From Actinomycetota bacterium (GTDB taxonomy: Bacteria > Actinomycetota > Acidimicrobiia > Acidimicrobiales > Ilumatobacteraceae): a stretch of DNA of 64,000 bases. The translations under genes were made by a program, and so were the position numbers. Within the stretch, counting starts at the first letter, position 1. Each line of letters opens with the position of its first letter. Below the pieces are notes generated by a model. That model was not told the DNA's origin, made no database searches, and was given only the letters and a program-made list of their open reading frames with translations. Below, piece by piece: positions 58,043 to 64,000 of this stretch. The stretch covers positions 1 through 64,000 of the forward strand of contig CAUJET010000091.1 of assembly GCA_963169665.1 (NCBI GenBank), written 5' to 3'.

Positions 58043-58689
58043 CCAGGGCGACGGGAACCACCGCACGATCGATCGGTCGACTGCTGAGCCCGACCGGCCG
58101 CCGGGCCCGGGCGTCGAAGGTGATCGCCACCGGCGTCAGCATCTCGGCGACGCTCGCCGGCGTCGGCTTCATCGCCCATGCCGACGACACCGGCAGCGAC
58201 GACGGCGATGCCGCCTCACCCGCTCCGAGCGCCGTGCCGGTCGCGGTCACCCAGACCCTCCCGGCGACGACCACCGTCATGACCCCCACCACGGTGCTCG
58301 AGCAACCAGGTCCGGCCCTGCTGCCCACGAAGTCGACCGAACCGGCGCTCGCCGTTCCTGCGCCGTCGTACGAGACGCTGCCGCCGACGGTCCCGGTCGA
58401 CTCCGCCGTGCTCGCACCGGTCGAGGCGGCCACACCCGTGACTGCGGTGCCCCGGGCGAACAACGGCGGCAGCTCGGCACCGGCGGCCACCGCTGCCCCT
58501 GCGGTGACTGCCCCCGCCGTGACTGCCCCCGCCGTGACCGCCGCCCCGGCGCCTCCGCCCGCGCCCGTCACCGAGACCACGGCACCGGCACCGCCGCCCC
58601 CGCCGGACACGACCGCTCCCCCGCCCCCACCCCCCACGCTGCCGCCGCTCACCGCCCCGCCCGACGGGTCGTCACGGGGCACCACATGA
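58039..58689 (+). CDS. Pro/Ala/Thr-rich anchored protein, possibly truncated FMN-binding protein
   Basis: The 216-residue product has a membrane segment at about 32-52 and then a low-complexity extracellular region of Pro, Ala and Thr, including a 15-bp coding repeat (about 58504-58548). It stops at PPDGSSRGTT. In related clusters the protein before ApbE has this same layout followed by an FMN_bind domain that often opens with DG-Y-G-T-like residues; here the frame ends at that point and the ApbE start overlaps it (ATGA). A deletion of the FMN domain is therefore suspected, but not proven. No S/T-G-A-S/T flavinylation motif is present in it. Confidence 0.6.
   Translation: MTRATGTTARSIGRLLSPTGRRARASKVIATGVSISATLAGVGFIAHADDTGSDDGDAASPAPSAVPVAVTQTLPATTTVMTPTTVLEQPGPALLPTKSTEPALAVPAPSYETLPPTVPVDSAVLAPVEAATPVTAVPRANNGGSSAPAATAAPAVTAPAVTAPAVTAAPAPPPAPVTETTAPAPPPPPDTTAPPPPPPTLPPLTAPPDGSSRGTT
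58504..58548 (+). repeat. 15-bp coding repeat in Pro/Ala-rich protein
   Basis: GTGACTGCCCCCGCC occurs in tandem, about three copies with small changes, encoding VTAPA units in the extracellular linker. Confidence 0.75.
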
Positions 58690-59609
58690 CCGCGACGATG
58701 ACCCACGCGCGTCTCGCAACGCGACCGGCCCATCTCGCGTTCCGGGCGATGAGCACCGACGTCACCGTCACCGTGGTCGGTGCCCAACTCGACGCGCTCG
58801 ACTGGGCTCGCCGCCGCGTCTGCGAACTCGAACAGCGGTGGAGCCGGTTCCTGCCGGAGAGCGACATCGGCCGCCTCAACCGAGCCGAGGGCAACGCACT
58901 CGAGGTGCATCCCGACACCGTCACCGCCGTCCGCGCCGCATGCGCGGCCTGGCTCGTGACCGAGGGGTGCTTCGACCCGACGGTGCACGACTCGCTGCTC
59001 CGGCTCGGCTACGACGACACGATCGAGGTGGTCCGCGAGCGCGGCGGCGGCTCCCCTGCAGTGTCGTTGCCGGCGCCTGGGTGCGCCGGCATCGAGTTCG
59101 ACGAGGCACGCTCCGTCGTGCGGTTGCCGGCCGGCGTGCGGCTCGACCTGGGTGGCATCGGCAAGGGGCTGGCAGCCGACCTCACCGTCGCCGGCCTGCT
59201 CGAGGGCGGCGCCGACGGGGCGCTCGTCTCGGTGGGCGGTGACCTCCGCGTCGCCGGCACGCCGCCCGGCGGCGACGCCTGGGTGATCGCGATCGAGGAC
59301 CCTCGCACGGAGTGCCCGCTGACGTCGGTGTCGCTGCTGTCGGGCGGTGTGGCGACGAGCACGACGCTGCGGCGCCGCTGGCGATCGGGGCAACGGCCCC
59401 ACCACCACCTGCTCGCGCCGACGACGGGCGCCAGCACGGCGAACGACGTGGTCGGTGCCACCGTCGTGGCCGACACCGCTGCGTGGGCCGATGCCCTGTC
59501 GAAGGTGCCCTTCGTCGACCCCGACCGCCACGACTGCTTCCAGCACGTGTCCTGCCTCGTCATGCGCGCGGACGGGACCTCATCGACGATCGGTGAGTTC
59601 CCCGCGTGA
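58686..59609 (+). CDS. apbE: FAD:protein FMN transferase
   Basis: The 307-residue protein has the ApbE fold: MSTDVTVTVVG near residue 23, the LDLGGIGKGLAADL helix binding FAD near residue 160, SVGGDLRVAG, GGVATSTT and the HHLLAPTTG motif equivalent to H-x-I-DP-TG. It links FMN to Thr or Ser of partner proteins outside the membrane. No Tat or Sec signal is evident, so it might act in the cytoplasm or need the upstream anchor. It overlaps the Pro/Ala-rich gene by 4 bases. No flavinylated acceptor is seen in the window. Confidence 0.92.
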   Translation: MTATMTHARLATRPAHLAFRAMSTDVTVTVVGAQLDALDWARRRVCELEQRWSRFLPESDIGRLNRAEGNALEVHPDTVTAVRAACAAWLVTEGCFDPTVHDSLLRLGYDDTIEVVRERGGGSPAVSLPAPGCAGIEFDEARSVVRLPAGVRLDLGGIGKGLAADLTVAGLLEGGADGALVSVGGDLRVAGTPPGGDAWVIAIEDPRTECPLTSVSLLSGGVATSTTLRRRWRSGQRPHHHLLAPTTGASTANDVVGATVVADTAAWADALSKVPFVDPDRHDCFQHVSCLVMRADGTSSTIGEFPA

Positions 59610-59657
59610 ACGATCCCACGACCGCACCGACGGACGACCGCCGATGAACCACCGCCG

Positions 59658-60380
59658 ATGAACGACAAGCTGGCCTGGTACGTCTCGCGTTCGAGCGGAT
59701 GGGTCGCTTTCGTGCTGCTCGCGTGCACCGTGCTGTGGGGCATCCTCGGGGTCACCCGTCTGATCGAACGCAAGGGTCTGCCCCGCTGGCTGCTCGACCT
59801 CCACCGCCACCTCGCGTTCCTCACGGTGCTGTTCACCGCGATCCACCTCGGCGGCCTCGTGGGCGACAACTTCATGCAGATCGGCTGGCGCGAGATCATC
59901 ATCCCGTTCGCGCTCGAGTACCGCGCTGGCGCAGTGGCATGGGGCGTGGTCGCCATGTATCTGCTCGTCGCGATCCAGGTGTCCTCGTGGCTGCGCAACC
60001 GGATCCCGCGACGATGGTGGCGCGGCATCCACCTCCTGTCGTACCCGGTGCTGTGGATGGTGGCGATGCACGGTCTCCGAGCCGGCAGCGACGCCGACGT
60101 CGCTGCGGTGCGGTACGGCGTCATCACACTGATCGGCCTGGTGTCGTTCCTCACCCTCGTCCGCGTCTTCACCGTCGGCCCCCGACGCCGCCGGACCGAC
60201 GTGTTCGGTCTCGACACCACCGATGCGGCAGCGGCTCCGGTCGGAGTCGGTGCCGCCGCGCGCGGTGCCCTCGGTACGCTGGCCCAGGATGATGCCGACG
60301 GGACTGAAGCCGACGAGGATGAAGCTGATCGCACTCGGGTTGACGTCGGCGATGGCGCTGACGGCCTGCGGATTGGGTGA
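59658..60380 (+). CDS. ferric reductase-like transmembrane protein
   Basis: The 240-residue protein has about five membrane segments in residues 1-175. His residues sit in RHLAFLTVLFTAIHLGG and GIHLLSYPVLWMVAMHG, the two-helix bis-haem pattern of ferric-reductase/MsrQ-like domains. The cytoplasmic tail is acidic and disordered (about 185-240). It likely passes electrons across the membrane, perhaps to a flavinylated carrier made by ApbE. The gene lies 48 bases after apbE. Its end overlaps the next lipoprotein gene. Confidence 0.85.
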   Translation: MNDKLAWYVSRSSGWVAFVLLACTVLWGILGVTRLIERKGLPRWLLDLHRHLAFLTVLFTAIHLGGLVGDNFMQIGWREIIIPFALEYRAGAVAWGVVAMYLLVAIQVSSWLRNRIPRRWWRGIHLLSYPVLWMVAMHGLRAGSDADVAAVRYGVITLIGLVSFLTLVRVFTVGPRRRRTDVFGLDTTDAAAAPVGVGAAARGALGTLAQDDADGTEADEDEADRTRVDVGDGADGLRIG

Positions 60381-60939
60381 GCGTCCCTTCTTCGAGGAAA
60401 CACCCACCGGCGTCGGCACCGACAGCGGCGACCCCGCCATCGACGCGGTCCTGCAATTGCTGGACGGCGTCGGCGGCGCACAGTTCACGGGTTCGTACCA
60501 GGCGACCCTGCTGTTCGGGGGGGTCGTGTCCGCGGCGCAGGTCACCCAACTCGGCCCGCGCCGCTCTGTCACGATCGGACAGGTCCGCTACCTGAACGAC
60601 GGCGGGTCGAGCCGCACATGCGTGCTCGACACGGGTGTCTGCGACGACGGCATCCAGGCTGCGGCGGTCAGCAACACCGGACTCACGCCCGAGTTCGCGT
60701 TCGGTGACATGGCCAAGCGGCTGCGTCGCGACGCAGCGGCTCGTATCGCGCCGTCCACCGGTTCGATCGAGACCATCGCCGGCGTCTCGGCCACGTGTGT
60801 CGACGTCGCGGTGAGTGGCGGCACCAAGCAGTACTGCGCCCTGTCCGACGGCGCCGTCGCTCGTTTCCGCGGCGCCGACATCGAACTCGACCTCATCAGC
60901 TACGCACCGGTCGTCGACGAGACGCTGTTCGACGTCTGA
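60319..60939 (+). CDS. putative lipoprotein, 206 aa
   Basis: ATG at 60319 lies inside the 3' end of the ferric-reductase-like gene in another frame (62-base overlap). The product starts with a short signal and lipobox ALTAC (Cys at 17). ATGs at 60289 and 60292 would give a longer n-region. The mature part (about 190 residues) has a GAQFTGSYQATLLFGGVVSAAQVTQLGPRRSVTIGQVRYL beta-rich start and Cys pairs (TCVLDTGVCDDG, TCVDV, QYCALS) that may form disulphides. It resembles LppX/LprG-like secreted folds only loosely. Its function is unknown; position suggests membership of the electron-transfer operon. Confidence 0.7.
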   Translation: MKLIALGLTSAMALTACGLGERPFFEETPTGVGTDSGDPAIDAVLQLLDGVGGAQFTGSYQATLLFGGVVSAAQVTQLGPRRSVTIGQVRYLNDGGSSRTCVLDTGVCDDGIQAAAVSNTGLTPEFAFGDMAKRLRRDAAARIAPSTGSIETIAGVSATCVDVAVSGGTKQYCALSDGAVARFRGADIELDLISYAPVVDETLFDV

Positions 60940-60967
60940 CGCTCGGCGTCCGACCCTCGAGGTCCCG

Positions 60968-62341
60968 TTACTCGTCGGCGAACCAGCTGCCGTGGAAGCC
61001 GTGCGGGATGCGCTGCGGCAATGGCACGGTGGCGATCGGCGCAGCGTTCATGTCCGCCGCATCGAGCACGACGAAGCTCGACGAGTTCGAGCTGGTGTCG
61101 TACAGATAGGTCACCAGGTAACCCTCGTCCTCACCGGCCGCTTCGCTCGCCGGGACGAACACCGGCTCGCCGCTCATCATCGTGGGACCGAAGTCGTGCG
61201 TCGTGCGCTGACCGGTCTGCAGGTCGTACTTCATCACGTTGGTCGGCGCGTTCATGCTGCTCGGGTCGGACCCGGCACGCGGCCCGACGGCCCAGCCGTA
61301 ACGGTTCAGCAGGCCGGTGCGGCGGTCGTCGATGCGCGGGAAGGCGTGCGACACGTCGTCGAGCTGCTCCTCGGTGACCTTGCCCGTGGTGAGGTCGAAC
61401 GCCCAGCGGTGCATGTAGCACGGCTCGAACTTGTCGGCGCCGCCCTTCCACATCGAGGCGTGGCGGCCACCGTCGAGGTACACCGTGTTGCCGTCGGCGC
61501 TCTCCCACGCGTTCATGATGTGGAAGACGTAGCAGAGGTCGACGTCGAACCAGCGCGGCTGCTCGCCCTGGCGGGCACGGTCGCGGTGCAGCAGACCGAT
61601 GCGAGCGCCGTAGCTCTCGCGCCACTGGAACGGCATGCCGCCCTGGATCGCGAGGTCGAGGTCGAACACGACCGGCATGTCGAGGAAGATCGCGTAGTTC
61701 CGGCTCAGCGCGAAGTCGTGCACCATCGTCGGCCCACCGACCTCGATCGGCTGGCTGTGGATCAGGTTCCCGGCGGCATCGGCCACGTGGTACGTGACGA
61801 ACGGTGCCGTGATCAGCTCGTAGCCGAAGAAGTGCATCTCGCCGGTCTCGGCGCAGGTGTGCGGGTGAGCGGTGAACGGGGTGGTGAGCTTGCCGCCGAA
61901 GTCGTACGGGCCGAGCGTGTCGAGCTCGGGTGACACGACGTTCGGGAAGCTGCCCTCCTCGAGCGCGAAGATCGTGCCGGCGTGTCGCACCACGTGGGTG
62001 TTGGCGAGGCCGACCGTGTAGTCGATGGTGCCGGTGAGGGCGTCCATGCGATCGGCGCCGGCGAGGGCCTTGGTGCGTACCAATCGGTTGCGGTACCACT
62101 CGGCCTTGCCGTCGCGCAGGCGGATGCCGTGCAGCATGCCGTCACCGGCGAACCAGTGCATGGTGGGGCCGTGCATCGGGTTGGCGCCGTTGCGGAAGTA
62201 CCGGCCGTTCAGGTCGGTCGGCAGGCTGCCGACCACGGGGAGGTCGAAGGCCTCGATCTCCTCCATCACCGGCGCGTAGTTGCCGCGCATGTGGAACGGG
62301 AGCCGGGCGTCGGTCGTGGTGTCGTCATCGAGAGCCGTCAT
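60968..62341 (-). CDS. carotenoid oxygenase family protein
   Basis: The 457-residue protein is a seven-bladed propeller dioxygenase. The four iron-ligand His are visible: His159 in FTAHPHT, His208 in MVHDFALS, His274 in YVFHIMNAW and His450 in HGFHGSW. The N-terminal LNGRYFRNGANPMHGP and HWFAGDGMLHG motifs are typical. It cleaves a double bond in carotenoids, apocarotenoids or stilbene-like compounds with O2. ATG at 62341 was chosen as the start of family similarity; no clear -10 or ribosome-binding site is seen. Divergent from the medium-chain reductase gene. Confidence 0.94.
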   Translation of the reverse strand: MTALDDDTTTDARLPFHMRGNYAPVMEEIEAFDLPVVGSLPTDLNGRYFRNGANPMHGPTMHWFAGDGMLHGIRLRDGKAEWYRNRLVRTKALAGADRMDALTGTIDYTVGLANTHVVRHAGTIFALEEGSFPNVVSPELDTLGPYDFGGKLTTPFTAHPHTCAETGEMHFFGYELITAPFVTYHVADAAGNLIHSQPIEVGGPTMVHDFALSRNYAIFLDMPVVFDLDLAIQGGMPFQWRESYGARIGLLHRDRARQGEQPRWFDVDLCYVFHIMNAWESADGNTVYLDGGRHASMWKGGADKFEPCYMHRWAFDLTTGKVTEEQLDDVSHAFPRIDDRRTGLLNRYGWAVGPRAGSDPSSMNAPTNVMKYDLQTGQRTTHDFGPTMMSGEPVFVPASEAAGEDEGYLVTYLYDTSSNSSSFVVLDAADMNAAPIATVPLPQRIPHGFHGSWFADE

Positions 62342-62452
62342 GACCGAAGCCTTGCACAAGGTCACAACCGATGCGGACGCGGACCACCACGACCGACTCG
62401 GGGAGGCGTCGGCTGACGACCCGGCGCGCGTGATGTGCGACGATTCGCCGCC

Positions 62453-63463
62453 ATGGCCACCAACGGTTCGAACACCCGTGTCGTGCTCGCCCGTCGCCCC
62501 GAGGCGACCGCGACCCCCGACTGCTTCTCGGTCGAGACCCTGCCGCTCGAGCCGCTCGACGCCGGGCAGATCCGCGTCGCCGTCGACTACGTGTCGGTCG
62601 ACGCCGGCACCCGCACGATGCTGCGCGGCGAGGGCTTCCACGCCCAGGTCGCACTCGGTGGGGTCATCCACGCCACGGGCGTCGGCCGGGTCATCGAGAC
62701 CACCGATCCGGCATGGCCCGTCGGCCAGGCCGTCCGCGGTCGCCTCGGCGCTCAGACCATCGCCACGGTCAAGACGTCCGGGCTCACCCGTGTCGACGAC
62801 TCGGTCGGCTCGCTGAGCCTCCACCTCGGGCCGTTGGCCGGTTCGACGGGCGTGACCGCGTGGGTCGGCGTGCGGCACATCGGCAAGGTCGTCGCCGGCG
62901 ACACCTTCGTCGTGTCGGGTGCCGCCGGCGCCGTCGGCTCGATGGCGGGCCAGATCGCCAAGCTCGACGGTGCCCGGGTGATCGGCATCGCCGGCGGACC
63001 GGCCAAGTGCGCACATCTCGTCGAGCACCTCGGATTCGACGAAGCGATCGACTACAAGAACGACGACGTCCGTGCCCGGCTGCGTGACCTGTGCCCCGAC
63101 GGTGTCACCGTGTTCTTCGACAACGTGGGCGTGCCGATCCTCGACGATGTGCTCGACAACCTCGCCATGGGCGGTCGGGTCGTCATCTGTGGCGCGGTGT
63201 CCCAGTACGACCACATGGACCGGGTCGAAGGCCCGTCGCTCTACCTGCGTCTCGCGGAGCGCCAGGCGACGATGGCCGGATTCGCCTACTTCCACACCCC
63301 GGAGCTGATCGAACCCGCGACCGCCGAGCTGACCGCATGGGTCCGCGACGGCGTGGTGTCGCTCCCGGAGACCGTGCTCGAGGGCATCGAGCGCTACCCC
63401 GAGGCCCTGCAGTTCATGTTCGAGGGCGGCAACGTCGGCAAGCTCCTGGTGAAGGCGAGCTGA
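62453..63463 (+). CDS. NADP-dependent medium-chain oxidoreductase (quinone/enone reductase type)
   Basis: The 336-residue protein has the zinc-free MDR fold: an N-terminal GroES-like part (DYVSVDAGTRTMLRG, GVIHATGVGRVIET) and a Rossmann part with SGAAGAVGSMAGQIAKLDGARVIGIAGG, then FDNVGVPILDDVLDNLAMGGRVVICGAVSQY. The FDNVG and G-AxSxY motifs match the leukotriene B4 dehydrogenase/2-alkenal reductase group. It reduces enones with NADPH. ATG at 62453 begins the similarity. It is divergent from the carotenoid oxygenase, so an apocarotenoid product might be its substrate; this is inference. Confidence 0.92.
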   Translation: MATNGSNTRVVLARRPEATATPDCFSVETLPLEPLDAGQIRVAVDYVSVDAGTRTMLRGEGFHAQVALGGVIHATGVGRVIETTDPAWPVGQAVRGRLGAQTIATVKTSGLTRVDDSVGSLSLHLGPLAGSTGVTAWVGVRHIGKVVAGDTFVVSGAAGAVGSMAGQIAKLDGARVIGIAGGPAKCAHLVEHLGFDEAIDYKNDDVRARLRDLCPDGVTVFFDNVGVPILDDVLDNLAMGGRVVICGAVSQYDHMDRVEGPSLYLRLAERQATMAGFAYFHTPELIEPATAELTAWVRDGVVSLPETVLEGIERYPEALQFMFEGGNVGKLLVKAS

Positions 63464-63477
63464 CCCGACGCCGGGTC
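63462..63477. terminator. hairpin starting at reductase stop codon
   Basis: GACCCG-ACGC-CGGGTC gives a 6-bp stem whose first bases are part of the TGA stop at 63461-63463. Confidence 0.5.
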
Positions 63478-63500
63478 GTTCGGATCCGACCCGCTCGATC

Positions 63501-63516
63501 TCCGAGCCTGCTCGGA
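63501..63516. terminator. second hairpin between convergent genes
   Basis: CCGAGC-CT-GCTCGG (7 bp with the flanking T-A pair) makes a compact stem 2 bases before the end of the M24 peptidase gene on the other strand. With the first hairpin it makes a double terminator. Confidence 0.45.
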
Positions 63517-63518
63517 TC

Positions 63519-64000
63519 TCAGCCGAGCGACACGAGGGCGTGGTTCGCGTGGTTCATCGACAGCGGGCCGGCATCGGTCGCGACGACGATGTCCTCGAGG
63601 CGCATGCCCCACTTGCCCGCGACGTAGATGCCCGGCTCGACGCTGAACGCGTGGCCCGCCTCGATCGGCTGGTCGTTGCCCTCCACCATGTACGGATCCT
63701 CGTGGGCCTCCATGCCGATGCCGTGGCCGGTGCGGTGGATGAAGTACTCGCCGTAGCCGGCATCCGCGATCACGGCGCGAGCCGCACGGTCGACGTCCTG
63801 GCACGCCGCCCCGACCACGCCGGCTCGGACCCCGGCCGCCTGCGCCTCGTGCAACACGGCGTACGCCTCGACCACGTCGGCGGTGGGTTCGCCGGTGAAC
63901 ACGCAGCGAGTGATGTCGCTGCAGTACCCGGCCATCGTGCCGCCGAAGTCGGTGAGCACGATCTCGCCCTCGCGGATCACGCGGTCGCCCGCATGGTGGT
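63519..64000 (-). CDS. M24 family metallopeptidase (Xaa-Pro aminopeptidase type), partial
   Basis: The C-terminal 160 residues are seen; the gene starts beyond the window, since codons before 63980 stay open to the edge (HHAGDRV). The pita-bread metal ligands are present: Asp in LTDFGG, Asp in CSDITR, His in HRTGHGIGMEAH, Glu in SVEPGIYV and Glu in RLEDIV. The enzyme removes an N-terminal residue before proline using two metal ions, or is a creatinase-like relative. It converges on the reductase gene. Confidence 0.92.
   Translation of the reverse strand, partial: HHAGDRVIREGEIVLTDFGGTMAGYCSDITRCVFTGEPTADVVEAYAVLHEAQAAGVRAGVVGAACQDVDRAARAVIADAGYGEYFIHRTGHGIGMEAHEDPYMVEGNDQPIEAGHAFSVEPGIYVAGKWGMRLEDIVVATDAGPLSMNHANHALVSLG

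Noticed and set aside
1-64000. tRNA or rRNA genes and riboswitches
   Set aside because: No cloverleaf-like GTTCRANNC/CCA patterns, rRNA blocks or known riboswitch cores were recognised by eye; a covariance-model search was not possible.

Overview
This window is chromosomal DNA from a high-GC actinobacterium. The gene content points to an Acidimicrobiia-like lineage, but this is inference without a database search. Supporting signs are a mycothiol S-conjugate amidase, an F420-type luciferase-like oxidoreductase, a DUF222 HNH endonuclease, Ku plus LigD polymerase, several acyl-CoA ligases, an acyl-CoA dehydrogenase, a thiolase and a class III CoA transferase. Genes are densely packed on both strands, no gap exceeds 300 bases, and no tRNA, rRNA, CRISPR array or insertion sequence was seen.

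Layout. 1-4.7 kb: SDR fragment, small unknown protein, DUF2207 membrane protein, DUF7064-like protein, DinB-like protein. 4.7-14.7 kb: two acyl-CoA ligases, an S9 peptidase, a DUF3516 helicase, NudC and a thiolase. 14.8-20.7 kb: CASTOR/POLLUX-like channel, a divergent small globin, a nuclease lipoprotein, a ChbG-like deacetylase, Mca with an SCP2-like partner, and a PEBP lipoprotein. 20.7-24.2 kb: PAS-GGDEF-EAL protein convergent with a PAS histidine kinase. 24.2-29 kb: acyl-CoA dehydrogenase, CPBP protease, DUF971 protein, rhomboid protease and an HpaB-family flavoprotein. 29-32 kb: pore-like membrane protein, then a DUF47-PiT phosphate operon behind a PHO-box-like repeat. 32-36.3 kb: DUF222 HNH endonuclease, carboxylesterase/phosphotransferase pair and a 65-residue protein. 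The HNH gene and the 65-residue gene share an almost identical PafBC-like leaderless promoter. 36.3-44.5 kb: luciferase-like oxidoreductase with thioesterase, a DUF4352-like secreted protein, amidase-MFS pair, CoA transferase and a lipoprotein. 44.6-47.5 kb: ACT-malic enzyme and a serine hydrolase lipoprotein.

47.5-54.8 kb holds the most unusual block: two paralogous pairs of a sigma-70 factor overlapping a single-pass membrane protein with extracellular Asp-box (BNR-type) repeats. The second pair is fused translationally to an O-antigen-ligase/TPR membrane protein. I read the membrane proteins as candidate anti-sigma sensors. A roughly 130-base imperfect inverted repeat with a perfect 22-bp core runs from the stop codon of this block to the stop codon of convergent ligD. 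54.9-56.8 kb: ku-ligD end-joining operon. 57.9-60.9 kb: an operon of a 37-residue membrane peptide, a Pro/Ala-rich protein that looks like an FMN-carrier protein without its FMN domain, ApbE, a ferric-reductase-like membrane protein and a lipoprotein. 61-64 kb: carotenoid oxygenase, medium-chain reductase and the end of an M24 peptidase gene.

A recurring regulatory theme is a TANNNT-type -10 hexamer ending 7-9 positions before the start codon, so many genes here probably make leaderless mRNAs. These hexamers also helped choose start codons.
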